Source: Vicinamibacteraceae bacterium (GTDB lineage Bacteria > Acidobacteriota > Vicinamibacteria > Vicinamibacterales > UBA8438). Taken from it: a stretch of DNA of 57,701 nt. Below the pieces are notes generated by a model. That model worked only from the letters and a program-made list of their open reading frames with translations. It was not told the DNA's origin and ran no database searches. This document shows positions 20,640 to 30,900 of the stretch, piece by piece (within the stretch, counting starts at the first letter, position 1; each line of letters begins with the position of its first letter). Position numbers and translations under genes: made by a program. Where the stretch lies: assembly GCA_012271165.1 (NCBI GenBank), contig JAAXGX010000178.1, positions 1 to 57,701 on the forward strand, read 5' to 3'.

Positions 20640-23261
20640 ATGCTGCAGGTGACGCCGCGAGCCTGCGCCGGCCGGTCGGCACGGACACCCGCTGTCCTGG
20701 CGGTTCCGCTCGCCGGCGCGCTGGCGTTCTGTGTGTTCGCGCTCTGGGCACCGAGCGCGCGTGCGCAACAGGTCGACCGCGCGACCGCCGAGCGGGAGTT
20801 TCACGAGCAGGCGACCCGGGCGCTCGCGCACGGCGAGCTGGACGAAGCAATCACGCTGGCGTCCGGGCGGCCGGAGACCGATCCGGCGGCGGCCGCCCTG
20901 CATGGCAGGACGCTCGTGCTGCGCGGCCTCTACGAAGAGGCGGGGGAGCGGCTTGCGCCGGTTGCCGAGGCGGCGCCGGCCAGCGCGGCGGGGCTGGAGC
21001 TGGGCCTGCTGCTCCAGCGCGTCGGTCGCCGCGACGAGGCGGACCCGTATCTCGAGGCGGTCCTGACGCGGGGCCTGCGCTCGAGACGGCCGGTCGACAA
21101 GTACCGCGGCGGTCTCGCAGCCCGGGCGCTGGGACGCTACCGCCAGGCCAACGGCCTGTTGCGGTCGGCGGCGATCGGGGCTCCCGAAGACCCGGCCATC
21201 CACACGGCCTGGGCGGAGCTGTTTCTCGAGAAGTACAACCGCGCCGACGCCGTGCAGTCGTTCACCGCGGCCCTGGAGCTGGACGACGAATGGGCCCCCG
21301 CGCATCTCGGGATGGCGCGCGCGCTGGTGGACGAGAACCCGCCGGTCGCCCGCCGCTCGGTCGAGCGCGTCCTGGAGATCGATCCCGACAACGTCGCGGC
21401 GCACCTGTTCGTGGCCGAGCAGGAGCTGGGGGATCGGAACGCCACCGCAGCGCGCGAATCGATCGACCGGGCGCTCGCGTTCAACGACGCCAGCCTGGAA
21501 GCGCGTGCGCTCGTCGCGGCCATGGCCTATCTCGAGGATCGCACGGCGGACTTCGAGGCGGAGGTCGGCGGCGTGCTCGCGATCAACCCCGCCTACGGGG
21601 ACGTCTACCGCATCGCGGGAAGCCATACGGCCCGGGCGTATCGCTTCGACGAGGCGGCCGCGCTGGTGCGCCGGGCCCTGGCAATCGATCCGGACAACAG
21701 TCGCGCCCTGGCGGAGCTCGGCATGCACCTGCTGCGCACCGGCGACGAGGACGGCGCTCGGGAGGTGCTGGAACGTTCGTTCGCCGACGATCCGTTCGAC
21801 GTCATCACCTACAACCTGCTCGAGATGATGGATACGCTCGACGAGTTCGAGACGTTCGAGCGGGGCGACCTAATCGTGCGGCTCCATCCGACGGAGGCGC
21901 CGATACTCAAGGAGTACGTGCTGTCCCTGGCGCAGGAAGCTCTCGACAGCCTGGCGGCGATCTACGCCGTCGAGGTCCAGGGACCGATCCTGATCGAGAT
22001 ATTTCCACGCCACGACGACTTCGCCGTGCGCAACCTCGGGCTGCCCGGCATGATCGGCGCGCTGGGCGCCTGCTTCGGCCGGGTGGTCACGATGGACTCG
22101 CCGCGCGCCCGGCCCCCCGGCGACTTCAACTGGCGGGCGACCCTGTGGCACGAGATCGCCCACGTAATCACGCTGCAGATGTCGAGGCAGCGGGTGCCGC
22201 GCTGGCTGACCGAGGGCGTGTCGGTGTACGAGGAGCAGCGCGCGCGCCCCGCCTGGGGACGCGATCAGGAGTTGACGTTCGCCCGCGCCCTCAACGACGG
22301 CAGGGTGCTGTCGTTGCGGGACCTCAACGGCGGCTTCTCGAGGCCCGAGACGATCTCGCTGGCGTACTTCCAGGCCTCGGTGCTGGTCGACCACATCGTG
22401 AGCCACTACGGCGAGGACGTGCTGCACGCGCTGATCACGAGCTACGGCGACGGGCTCGACACCGAGGAGGCGCTGGCCGGCGTCGGCCTCGACTTCGACA
22501 CGCTGCAGGCCAGCTTCGACGAGGCGGTCGACAGCCGGTTCGGCGCCCTGCGCGAGGCGCTCCGGCCCATCGAGACGGAGGCTGCCCCCGGGCCCGGGAA
22601 CCCGGACGCCGACGCGCGCCGGCAGCGCGAGCCGGACCCGGCGGAGCGGCTGGCGGCGCTGCGGCGCCTGGCCGCCGAGCACCCCGGCAGGTTCTCCGTG
22701 CAGTTCGAGCTGGGGAAGGCGCTGCGCGAGGCCGGCGAGCTCGATGACGCGCTGGCGGCGCTGGAGCGCGCGTCGATGCTGGCGCCGATGGCCACCGGCA
22801 TCGACAGCCCCCGGGGGGTGATCGCGGCCATCGCGCAGGAGCAGGGCGATCGGGACCGGGCGCTGCGCGAGCTGGCGCGCCTGCTCGACTTCGATCAGAC
22901 GTCGCTCGAAGCGGCGCGGCAGCTCGCGGCGCTGGCCGAGGAGGCCGGCGACGAGGAGCGCATGACGCTGGCCTACGATCGGGTCGTCGGCATCGATCCG
23001 TTCGATCCGGTGCCCCATCTGGCGCTCGGCCGCCTGGCCCTGGCCGACGGCGATGCCGCCACGGCCATCCTGGAGCTCGAGGTCGCGCTGGCGGCCGGTC
23101 CGGTCGATCGGGTCTCGGCCCACTGCGATCTCGCCGAGAGTCATCTGCTGGCCGGTCAGCCCGAGGAAGCGAAGCGCGCGGCGCTGGCCGCGCTGGAGAT
23201 GGCGCCGACGTACGAACGCGCCCAGGAGCTGCTCCTGCGCGCTGTCGAGGCGGAGCCGTGA
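20640..23261 (+). CDS. Exported TPR-repeat protein with M-family metallopeptidase domain
   Basis: This 873-residue protein has a signal peptide (ending near ARAQQ, residue 44), about eight TPR-like repeats at residues 50-400, a gluzincin-type peptidase domain (peptidase MA-like) with zinc ligands H504, H508 and E525 and catalytic E505 (HEIAH then WLTEG), and further TPR repeats from about 660 to the end. It probably acts in the periplasm or at the outer face. A perfect -10 box precedes it. The next gene overlaps by four bases, which ties it to the MoxR cluster. Substrate unknown. Confidence 0.88.
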   Translation: MLQVTPRACAGRSARTPAVLAVPLAGALAFCVFALWAPSARAQQVDRATAEREFHEQATRALAHGELDEAITLASGRPETDPAAAALHGRTLVLRGLYEEAGERLAPVAEAAPASAAGLELGLLLQRVGRRDEADPYLEAVLTRGLRSRRPVDKYRGGLAARALGRYRQANGLLRSAAIGAPEDPAIHTAWAELFLEKYNRADAVQSFTAALELDDEWAPAHLGMARALVDENPPVARRSVERVLEIDPDNVAAHLFVAEQELGDRNATAARESIDRALAFNDASLEARALVAAMAYLEDRTADFEAEVGGVLAINPAYGDVYRIAGSHTARAYRFDEAAALVRRALAIDPDNSRALAELGMHLLRTGDEDGAREVLERSFADDPFDVITYNLLEMMDTLDEFETFERGDLIVRLHPTEAPILKEYVLSLAQEALDSLAAIYAVEVQGPILIEIFPRHDDFAVRNLGLPGMIGALGACFGRVVTMDSPRARPPGDFNWRATLWHEIAHVITLQMSRQRVPRWLTEGVSVYEEQRARPAWGRDQELTFARALNDGRVLSLRDLNGGFSRPETISLAYFQASVLVDHIVSHYGEDVLHALITSYGDGLDTEEALAGVGLDFDTLQASFDEAVDSRFGALREALRPIETEAAPGPGNPDADARRQREPDPAERLAALRRLAAEHPGRFSVQFELGKALREAGELDDALAALERASMLAPMATGIDSPRGVIAAIAQEQGDRDRALRELARLLDFDQTSLEAARQLAALAEEAGDEERMTLAYDRVVGIDPFDPVPHLALGRLALADGDAATAILELEVALAAGPVDRVSAHCDLAESHLLAGQPEEAKRAALAALEMAPTYERAQELLLRAVEAEP

Positions 23262-24061
23262 AGGCGGCGCCGCGGGGGCGGCGCGCCGCAGCGCTGCTCC
23301 TGGCCGGACTGCTCGCGCCGCCGGTGCTGCTGGGGGCGGCCGCGGCTGGCCTGCCGCAGCTCGTCCCGCCTGCTCTCGACGGGCTCGACTGGACGTTCGT
23401 TCGCATTCGATACAGCTCGCAACCCGATCGGCTGGAGCAGTTCCGCCGGCGGTACTGGAGCGATCCGTGGGCCATCGACGGTCCGGCCGCGGAGCAGAAC
23501 CTGTCGCGCCGGATGGGGCGGGTGACGGCGGTCGAGGTGAACGAGCCGCTCGTCATGGAGCTGACGGACCGGCGGCTCTGGGAGTATCCGTGGATCTACT
23601 TCGTCGAGCCGGCCAACATCGAGTGGTCCGCCGAGGAAGCCGGGATACTCCGCGAGTTCCTGCTGCGCGGCGGCACGGCGACCTTCGACGACTTTCACGG
23701 GCCGGCGGAGTGGGAGCTGTTCGAGCAGCAGCTAGCGCGGGTGTTTCCCGCGCGTGAGCTCGTGGAGCTGACCGTCGATCATCCGGTGTTCAGCTGCTTC
23801 TACGTGCTCACGGAGTATCCGCAGATTGCGGGCCTGGGGTCGTTCTTCAACGGCGTCACGTGGGAGAAGGGCGGGTACCGGGCGCAGTTGCACGCCATTC
23901 TCGACGACGACGGCCGCGCGATGGTGCTGGCCAACTTCAATACCGACATGGGCGACGGCTGGGAGTGGTCCAACGCGGAGGAGTACCCCGGCTACGTGCA
24001 GTACACGGCCAAGTCGTACCGCATGATCATCAACGAGATCGTGTACGCCCTCACCCATTGA
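23258..24061 (+). CDS. DUF4159-domain exported protein
   Basis: This 267-residue protein has a signal peptide (hydrophobic residues 9-31) and one DUF4159 domain, related to the glutamine-amidotransferase fold but without an obvious catalytic triad. Typical stretches are FVRIRYSS near 46, YPWIYFVEP near 110, FLLRGGTATFDDFHGP near 135 and a C-terminal INEIVYAL. DUF4159 genes often lie beside MoxR, DUF58 and BatA genes, as here. It starts with a GTG overlapping the peptidase stop (GTGA). The exact role of the family is not known. Confidence 0.85.
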   Translation: MKAAPRGRRAAALLLAGLLAPPVLLGAAAAGLPQLVPPALDGLDWTFVRIRYSSQPDRLEQFRRRYWSDPWAIDGPAAEQNLSRRMGRVTAVEVNEPLVMELTDRRLWEYPWIYFVEPANIEWSAEEAGILREFLLRGGTATFDDFHGPAEWELFEQQLARVFPARELVELTVDHPVFSCFYVLTEYPQIAGLGSFFNGVTWEKGGYRAQLHAILDDDGRAMVLANFNTDMGDGWEWSNAEEYPGYVQYTAKSYRMIINEIVYALTH

Positions 24062-24116
24062 CAGCCTGCCGGGGCGCCGGCCCCGCCGGCCCGCCCGAGA
24101 ACACGACCGATACGTG

Positions 24117-25118
24117 ATGGATTCGACAACCGCCGGGCAGGCCGCCGAACGCGTCATGGCCGGGCGGGACCGGATCCTGACGGAGCTGCACAAGGTCATC
24201 GTCGGTCAGGACGAGGCCCTCGAGCTCGTGCTGACCGCGCTCTTCACGGGCGGCCACTGTCTCATCACCGGCGTCCCGGGTCTGGCCAAGACGCTGCTGG
24301 TCAAGACGCTGGCCCAGGTGCTGCACCTGACCTTCAAGCGGATACAGTTCACGCCCGACCTGATGCCCGCCGACATCACCGGCACCGAGGTGCTGGAGGA
24401 GCGGGACGGGCACCGTGCCCTGCGCTTCGTCAAGGGGCCGGTGTTCGCGCAGATCATCCTGGCCGACGAGATCAATCGCACGCCGCCGAAGACCCAGGCC
24501 GCCCTGCTCGAGGCCATGCAGGAGTACCAAGTGACCGCGGCCGGACGGCTGTACGAGCTCGAGCGCCCGTTTCTCGTGCTCGCCACGCAGAATCCCATCG
24601 AGCTCGAGGGAACCTATCCGCTGCCGGAGGCGCAGCTCTCCCGCTTCATGTTCAACATCGTCATGTCCTACCTCCCCGAGGACGAGGAGGTCCGGGTGGT
24701 GACCTCGACCACGTCCGACGCCGGCCAGACCCCCGAGCGCGTGCTCGACGGCGTCGACATCCTGAATTTCCAACGCCTGGTGCGGCAGGTGGTGGTATCC
24801 GACGAGGTGGCGCGCTATGCCGTGCGCCTGGTCGACGCGTCCCGGCCGGGGCGGGCGAACACGCCCGACTTCGTCGAGCAATGGGTGCGCTGGGGCGCCG
24901 GCCTGCGGGCGTCGCAGGCGCTCATCCTGGGCGGCAAGGCGCGGGCGCTGATGCACGGCCGCTACCACGTGTCGGTCGGCGACGTGCGCGCCCTGGCCCA
25001 GCCGACGCTGCGCCATCGGCTGGTCACGAACTTCTTCGCCGAGTCGGAAGGCATCGACGCGGAGCAGGTGATCTCCCGTCTGCTGGACGCCGTGCCGTTG
25101 CCCGCCAGCGGCATGTGA
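24117..25118 (+). CDS. moxR: MoxR-family AAA+ ATPase
   Basis: This 333-residue cytoplasmic ATPase has Walker A GVPGLAKT at residue 52, Walker B IILADEINR near residue 115, sensor ATQNPIE near 156 and a C-terminal lid with WGAGLRASQALI near 261. MoxR proteins work as chaperones that insert metals or mature vWA-domain partners, and three vWA genes follow. A GTG three bases earlier (24114) is an alternative start. It lies one base before the DUF58 gene. Confidence 0.95.
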   Translation: MDSTTAGQAAERVMAGRDRILTELHKVIVGQDEALELVLTALFTGGHCLITGVPGLAKTLLVKTLAQVLHLTFKRIQFTPDLMPADITGTEVLEERDGHRALRFVKGPVFAQIILADEINRTPPKTQAALLEAMQEYQVTAAGRLYELERPFLVLATQNPIELEGTYPLPEAQLSRFMFNIVMSYLPEDEEVRVVTSTTSDAGQTPERVLDGVDILNFQRLVRQVVVSDEVARYAVRLVDASRPGRANTPDFVEQWVRWGAGLRASQALILGGKARALMHGRYHVSVGDVRALAQPTLRHRLVTNFFAESEGIDAEQVISRLLDAVPLPASGM

Positions 25119-25119
25119 G

Positions 25120-26028
25120 ATGGCGACGGCTCCCCGCGCGAACGAGCTGCGCCATCTCGATCCGGCCGTCATCGGCCGCATCGGGTCGCTGGAGCTGCGG
25201 GCACGGACGATTGTCGAGGGCTTCCTGATAGGTCTTCATCGCAGCCCCTACCAGGGCTTCAGCGTCGAGTTCTCCGAGTACCGGCAGTACATGCCGGGTG
25301 ACGACACGTCGCTGATCGACTGGAAGCTGTACGCGCGCACCGACCGCCACTACGTCAAGAAGTTCGAGGAAGAGACCAATCTGGACTGCCACCTCCTGCT
25401 CGACGTATCCGGATCGATGGGATACGGGTCGGCCGGCGTGACCAAGCAGGAGTACGGCACCTATCTGGCTGCCTCGATTGCGTACCTGATGAATCGCCAG
25501 CGCGACGCGGTCGGGCTGCTGGCGTTCGACGAGCAGGTGGTCCGGCACGTGCCCGCCAGCGCCCGGCCGGGCCATCTGCGCCGCGTGCTGCTCACGCTCG
25601 ATTCGCTGGCGTCGGGTCGCGGCTCGGACGTGTCGAAGCCGCTGAACCGGTTGGCCGAGGCGCTCTCCCGGCGCGGGCTGGTGGTCTTGATCTCGGACCT
25701 GCTCGACGAGCCGGAGCACGTCGTGCGCGGCCTCCGGCATCTCCGGTTTCGGGGCGCCGACGTGATCGTGTTTCAGTTGCTGGACCGCGCGGAGCTGACG
25801 TTCCCGTTCGAGCGTCCCGCACGCTTTCGCGATCTGGAGACGGACGACGAGGTGGCCGCGGTGCCGCCGCTCGTGCGCGCGCACTACCTGCGGGAGCTGC
25901 GCACCCTGCTGGCGCTGTACCGGCGCGAGCTGCGCCTGGCCGGCATCGACTACTGCCTGGTGGACACGTCGCAGCCGCTGGACCTCGCGCTGCTCGCGTA
26001 CCTGTCGGCGCGGAGCCGTCGTCACTAG
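25120..26028 (+). CDS. DUF58/vWA-domain protein
   Basis: This 302-residue cytoplasmic protein contains the DUF58 motif (YRQYMPGDDTSLIDWKLYAR near 52-72) and a von Willebrand A fold whose metal-ion site DVSGS (D95) is intact. It is the usual direct partner of MoxR. It starts one base after moxR and is followed 17 bases later by the BatA-like gene. Function is thought to be assembly or regulation of a membrane complex; no specific client is evident. Confidence 0.93.
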   Translation: MATAPRANELRHLDPAVIGRIGSLELRARTIVEGFLIGLHRSPYQGFSVEFSEYRQYMPGDDTSLIDWKLYARTDRHYVKKFEEETNLDCHLLLDVSGSMGYGSAGVTKQEYGTYLAASIAYLMNRQRDAVGLLAFDEQVVRHVPASARPGHLRRVLLTLDSLASGRGSDVSKPLNRLAEALSRRGLVVLISDLLDEPEHVVRGLRHLRFRGADVIVFQLLDRAELTFPFERPARFRDLETDDEVAAVPPLVRAHYLRELRTLLALYRRELRLAGIDYCLVDTSQPLDLALLAYLSARSRRH

Positions 26029-26045
26029 CGGAATCCCCGCACCCC

Positions 26046-27902
26046 ATGTCGTTCCTGTTTCCCGCGTTCCTCGCCGGCGCACTCGCGGTCGCCATTCCGA
26101 TCGTCCTGCACTTCGCGCGGCGCGAGGCCGCGCCGCGCGTGCCCTTCAGCGACATCCGCTTCCTGCAACGTGTCCCGCTCATGCAGGCGCGCCGCCGCCG
26201 GATCCGGGAGTGGCTGTTGCTGGCCCTCCGCATCGCGGCGCTGCTGCTGCTGGCGCTCGCGTTCGCGCGGCCCTTCTTCGACGCCACCGGCCTGGCGGGC
26301 CGGCCCGTCACCATCGTGGCCGTCGACCGATCCTTCAGCATGTCGCTGCCGGGCCGGTTCGAGCAGGCGCGCGCCGCGGCGCGCGCCGCCATCGCCGAGG
26401 CCCCGCCGGGCCACCTGGTGGGGCTGGTGACGTTCGACGAGCAGGCCCGGGTCGCCGCGGCGCCGGCGGCCGATCGCGCGGCGGCGGTCGCGGCGCTCGC
26501 CCGCGCCGAGACCGGTTTCGGCGCGACCCGCTACGGCGCGGCCCTCGCGGCCGCCGCGCGCTCGATCGGATCGCGCGAGGGGCGGATCGTGGTGGTCACC
26601 GATCTGCAGCGCGCCGGCTGGGAGGCTGCCGGCGCCGGCTCGGCGCCGCCGGGTGTCAGCGTCCGGACGGTCGACGTCGGAGCGGCCGGTCCCAACCTGG
26701 CGGTGACGGCGCTCGAGATCGGCCCGGCGGGGGCCGCGGCCGTGGTGGTCAACGCGGGCGTGCAGCCGCGGTCGAGCACGGTCGCGCTGCGCGTCGACGG
26801 GACGGTGCTGGATTCCGCGGCGGTGACGCTGGAGGCTGGCGCAACCACCGTGGGCTTCGACGCGCCGCTGCCGCGCGCGGGCGTGCTCGAGGTGGCTGTC
26901 GACGACCCCGGCGGCGTGCCCGCCGACGACCGCCGCTATCACCTGCTCGACCCGCCGGCGCCCCTCGCGATCGTCTTCGTGACGGCCGGCGGTCGCTCCG
27001 GGGCCGGCGCCTTCTATCTGGAGCGGGCGTTGCTGGCCGCCGGCGACGACAGCCCCTTCGTCGTGCGTCGACTCGAACCGGCGGGCATCTCGCCGGCCGC
27101 CCTGGATGGTGTCGCCGCCGTCCTGCTGCTCGAGACCGCGGGGCTCGGGCGGTCGGCGCGGGGGCAGTTGGCGGCGTACGTGGAGTCGGGCGGCGGACTG
27201 CTGATCGCGGCGGGCCCACGGCTGGACCCCGCCCTGGTCGCGGAGTTCGTCGGCGCGGGCTCGACGCCGACGGCGCCACCGCCCGGCGGCGATGGCGCGC
27301 TGCGCTGGTCGGTGACCGCGACCCGCCACCCGCTGTTCGAGACTTTCGAAGGCCAGGCAGGGACGCTGGGGCAGGTGCGCTTTCGGCAGGCCATGCGCGT
27401 CGACGGCGCCGACGGCCGCGTGCTGGCCGCCTTCTCGGACGGCGGACCGGCCCTGGTGGAGCGGACCGCGGGTCGCGGCCGCGTGCTCGTCTTCGCGTCG
27501 GATCTGAACAACGAGTGGAACGACTTCCCGAGGCAGCCCACCTTCGTCCCGTTCGTGCACGAGGTCGTCCGCTACCTGGGCCGTCAGCGCCAGCCGGCGC
27601 GCGAGCGGCTGGTCGCCGCTGCGCCACCCGGCGTCGATCCCCGGCCCGGCGTCGTCATCGAGCCCGCCTCCGGCCGCGCGCTCGTGATCAACGTCGATCC
27701 TCGCGAGTCCGACCTGGCGCGGCTGACGGCGGACGAGTTCCTCTCGCGCATCCGACCGTCGGCCGTGCCGGGCAGCGCCGCCGGGTCGGAACCGGTGGAT
27801 GCCGCGGGCCGCGAGGCCGAGCAACGCTACTGGTGGTACCTCCTGCTGGCCGTCGCGGTCGTCCTGGTCGCCGAGTCCTGGCTCGGGCGTAGCGCGGCGT
27901 GA
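26046..27902 (+). CDS. BatA-like vWA membrane protein
   Basis: This 618-residue membrane protein has a BatA N-terminal region with two transmembrane helices (residues 3-24 and 58-78), a periplasmic vWA domain with intact metal site DRSFS (D94), a CARDB/Ig-like stretch (about 220-300), a GATase-like domain (from LAIVFVTAGG near 308), and a C-terminal transmembrane helix (about 596-612). The layout matches Bat/aerotolerance-type proteins next to MoxR. The following gene begins four bases later. Confidence 0.9.
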   Translation: MSFLFPAFLAGALAVAIPIVLHFARREAAPRVPFSDIRFLQRVPLMQARRRRIREWLLLALRIAALLLLALAFARPFFDATGLAGRPVTIVAVDRSFSMSLPGRFEQARAAARAAIAEAPPGHLVGLVTFDEQARVAAAPAADRAAAVAALARAETGFGATRYGAALAAAARSIGSREGRIVVVTDLQRAGWEAAGAGSAPPGVSVRTVDVGAAGPNLAVTALEIGPAGAAAVVVNAGVQPRSSTVALRVDGTVLDSAAVTLEAGATTVGFDAPLPRAGVLEVAVDDPGGVPADDRRYHLLDPPAPLAIVFVTAGGRSGAGAFYLERALLAAGDDSPFVVRRLEPAGISPAALDGVAAVLLLETAGLGRSARGQLAAYVESGGGLLIAAGPRLDPALVAEFVGAGSTPTAPPPGGDGALRWSVTATRHPLFETFEGQAGTLGQVRFRQAMRVDGADGRVLAAFSDGGPALVERTAGRGRVLVFASDLNNEWNDFPRQPTFVPFVHEVVRYLGRQRQPARERLVAAAPPGVDPRPGVVIEPASGRALVINVDPRESDLARLTADEFLSRIRPSAVPGSAAGSEPVDAAGREAEQRYWWYLLLAVAVVLVAESWLGRSAA

Positions 27903-27906
27903 CAGA

Positions 27907-30900
27907 ATGAAGGGCACGCGACGAGGGGCTGGGCCTACCGTGCAGCAGACCACGCTCGACGACCTCGGTGCGCTCCTGGCGCGGGTGCGCCGGCGCTGGC
28001 TGACCAGACGCGCGATGCTGGGGGCCGGCCGGGTCGCCGCCGCGGCGGCCGGTCTCCTCCTGCTCGTCCTGTTCATCGATCGCGTGCTGCAGCCGGCGGA
28101 CGCGGTGATGGTCTGGCTGTTCGCCGCCGCCCTGGGGCTGGCCGCGGGCCTGACCGGGCGCGCGCTGTGGCGGCTCCGCCGCGGCCCCAGCGCCCGGCAG
28201 GTGGCGCGCTACATCGACGAGCGGTGTCCGGCGCTGGAGGATCGCCTGGTCAGCGCCGCGGACGTCGCCGGGGGCGCCCGCCCGTCGGTTTTCCGCGACC
28301 TGCTCCTGCGCGACGCGGCGCGCGCCGCGCGGGCCGTCGACCTCGACCGGGTGCTGCCGCGGCGGGACGTTCTGCTGGCGGTCGCCGCGGGCGGTCTGGC
28401 GGTCGCGGCACTGCTGCTGGTCGTCGTGCTCGGCGGCGGCCCGCTCGGCCGCATCGCGCGGACGACGTGGCTCCACGCGGTTCCGTACGGGGCGCTCCTG
28501 CAGGTCGAGCCGGGCGACGCGCGCGTCGTCGCCGGCCGGCCCGTGCGGCTGCGGGCCGTCCTGCGGTCCGGCGTCGGCGGGGCCACGCGGTCCCTGCCGG
28601 TCGTGACCGTGACCGCCGGCGACGGAACGGTGCGCGCCCTGGAGATGACGGCCGCCCGCGATGCGTACCAGCTCGACGTGCCGGCGGTCGATGCCAGCTT
28701 CACCTACCGCGTGCAGGCGGCTTCGCTGACGTCGGAAGAGTACGCGATCACGGCTGTCTTCCCGCCGCGGGTGAGCCGCATCGACTTGGCGTACCAGTAT
28801 CCGGCGCATACCGGGCTGCTGCCGCGCGTCGAGGTGGACGGGGGCGACATCCACGCCCCGGCCGGCACCCGCGTCACCGTTTCCGTGCGCACGAGCAAGG
28901 CGGTCGGCCACGGCTGGCTGGAGCTGGGCGCCGGCGGGCGCGTCCCGCTGGAGGCAGCCGACGGCGTGCTGGCGGCCTCGTTCGACGTGCGCGCGGACGA
29001 CACCTACCGCGTGCGGGTGCGCGACGCGGACGGTCTGACCAACGCGCGCGGCAGCGACTACTTCATCCGGACCGTGCAGGACCGTGCGCCGGCCGTCGAG
29101 GTCCTGCGCCCCGCGGGGGATCGGGAGATCACGCCCCTCGAGGAGGTCACCGTCGAGGCGCGCGCCGTCGACGATTTCGGGCTCGCGCGCTTCGAGCTGG
29201 TGTACGGCGTGATGGGGAGGCCGGAGCGGGTCGTGAGCCTGGGCGCTGCGGCCGGCGCCGCCCGGGCATCCGGGACCCACACGATCTTCGGCGAGGACCT
29301 GCAACTGCGGCCCGGCGACTTCATCACCTATCACGTGCGCGCGCGGGACACGGAGCCGAGCCGCCGCACCGCGGTCCGCAGCGCCATCTACTTTCTCCAG
29401 GTGCGCCCCTTCGACCGGGAGTTCGAGGAGGCCCCGAGCCAGGGCGACGCGAGTCCCGAGACGGAGGATCTGCGGCGGCTCGCCGACGTGCAGAAGGAGA
29501 TCATCGTCGCCACCTGGAAGCTGGACGGCGAGCCTGCGGCTGCGCGGTCCCGCGACGACGTGGAGACGGTGGCGGACGCGCAGGGCGATCTGAAGCTTGC
29601 GGCCCAGTTGCTCGCGGCGCGCCTGCGGGGGCCGGTTCCACAGGTGGACCCCGGGGACGCGCCGGGCGGCGGCGCGCTAGGCCTCGCCATCGACGCGATG
29701 GCGGCGGCCGAGACCGAGTTGCGCGGGCTGCGGACGGCGGCCGCGATTCCTCCGGAGATGACGGCGTTCAACCAGTTGCTCCGGGCGCAGGCCGACATGG
29801 GCCCGACCCAGGTGACGCAGCAGGGGAGCCGGCGGGGGCCGGGCGGCGGCATGGGTGCGCGGGAAGACCTGTCGGCGCTCTTCGACCGCGAACTGCGGCG
29901 TGACCAGCAAACGAACTACGAGCATCGGTCGCCGTCCGAGGCTCCCGACGAGGCGCGCGAGGAAGACGAGGTCCGGCGCCGGCTGCGCGCCCTCGCCGAG
30001 CGGCAGGCGGCCCTGAACCGGCAGCAGGAGGAGCTGGCGCGCGAGCCGGCGCCCGCTGCCGGAGAGCGCCGGCGGCGCCTCGAGCGGCTGGCGCGCGAGC
30101 AGGAGGAGATCCGGAGACGGACCGAGGACCTCCGCCGCGCGATGGCGCAGCCCGGCGAAGCGGGCGACCCGCGGCAACGGCAGGCGCAGTCTGCCGCACG
30201 GGCCATGCGCGACGCCGTCGAGCGGATGCAGCGCGCGGCCAGCGAGCTCGGGGAGGGCGACGTGTCGCAGGCGGCGCAGGAGGGCCGGCAGGCGCTGGAC
30301 GGCCTGCGCCGTCTCGGGCAGCGTCTGGGCGGCGAGCGCACGGTCGGCCGGGGCCGCCGCGTCGATCTGCAGCTCGAGGCGCAGCAGCTCGCTGACGCGC
30401 AGCGCGAGGTGGCCGCCGCCGCCGGTCGTCACCGCGGCCAGCGCGCGGACCGCGCGACCCGGCGGCAGCTCGCCGAGCGGGAGGACCACCTGGCGGGCCG
30501 GGTCGATTCGCTCGCGGAGCGTATCGAGCAGTTGCAGCCCGCCGCGGCCCCCGCCGAGCAGGCGGCGCTGGAAGCGGCTGCAAGCGAGCTGCGGCGGGAA
30601 GACGTGGCGCGGCGGATGCGCGCGGTCGCGGCGGCGCTGCGCGGCGACGAGGGCGCCGGGGCAACGGAACCCGAGGCGATCGAGCCCGAGCTGCCGGCGC
30701 GGCTGGCCGCGGCGCTGCGGCGCGTGGCGGAGGAGCTGGCCGGCGGGGGCGACCAGGACGACGACACGCGGCGCCTGGCGCAGGAGCTGGCGGAGTCCCA
30801 ACGGCTGCGGGACCGGCTCGCCCGCATCGAGGAGCAGCTCGCGGATGGACTGCCCGGGGCGCGGTCCGGCGCGCAGCCGGAGGGACAGGAGGCCGGCGCG

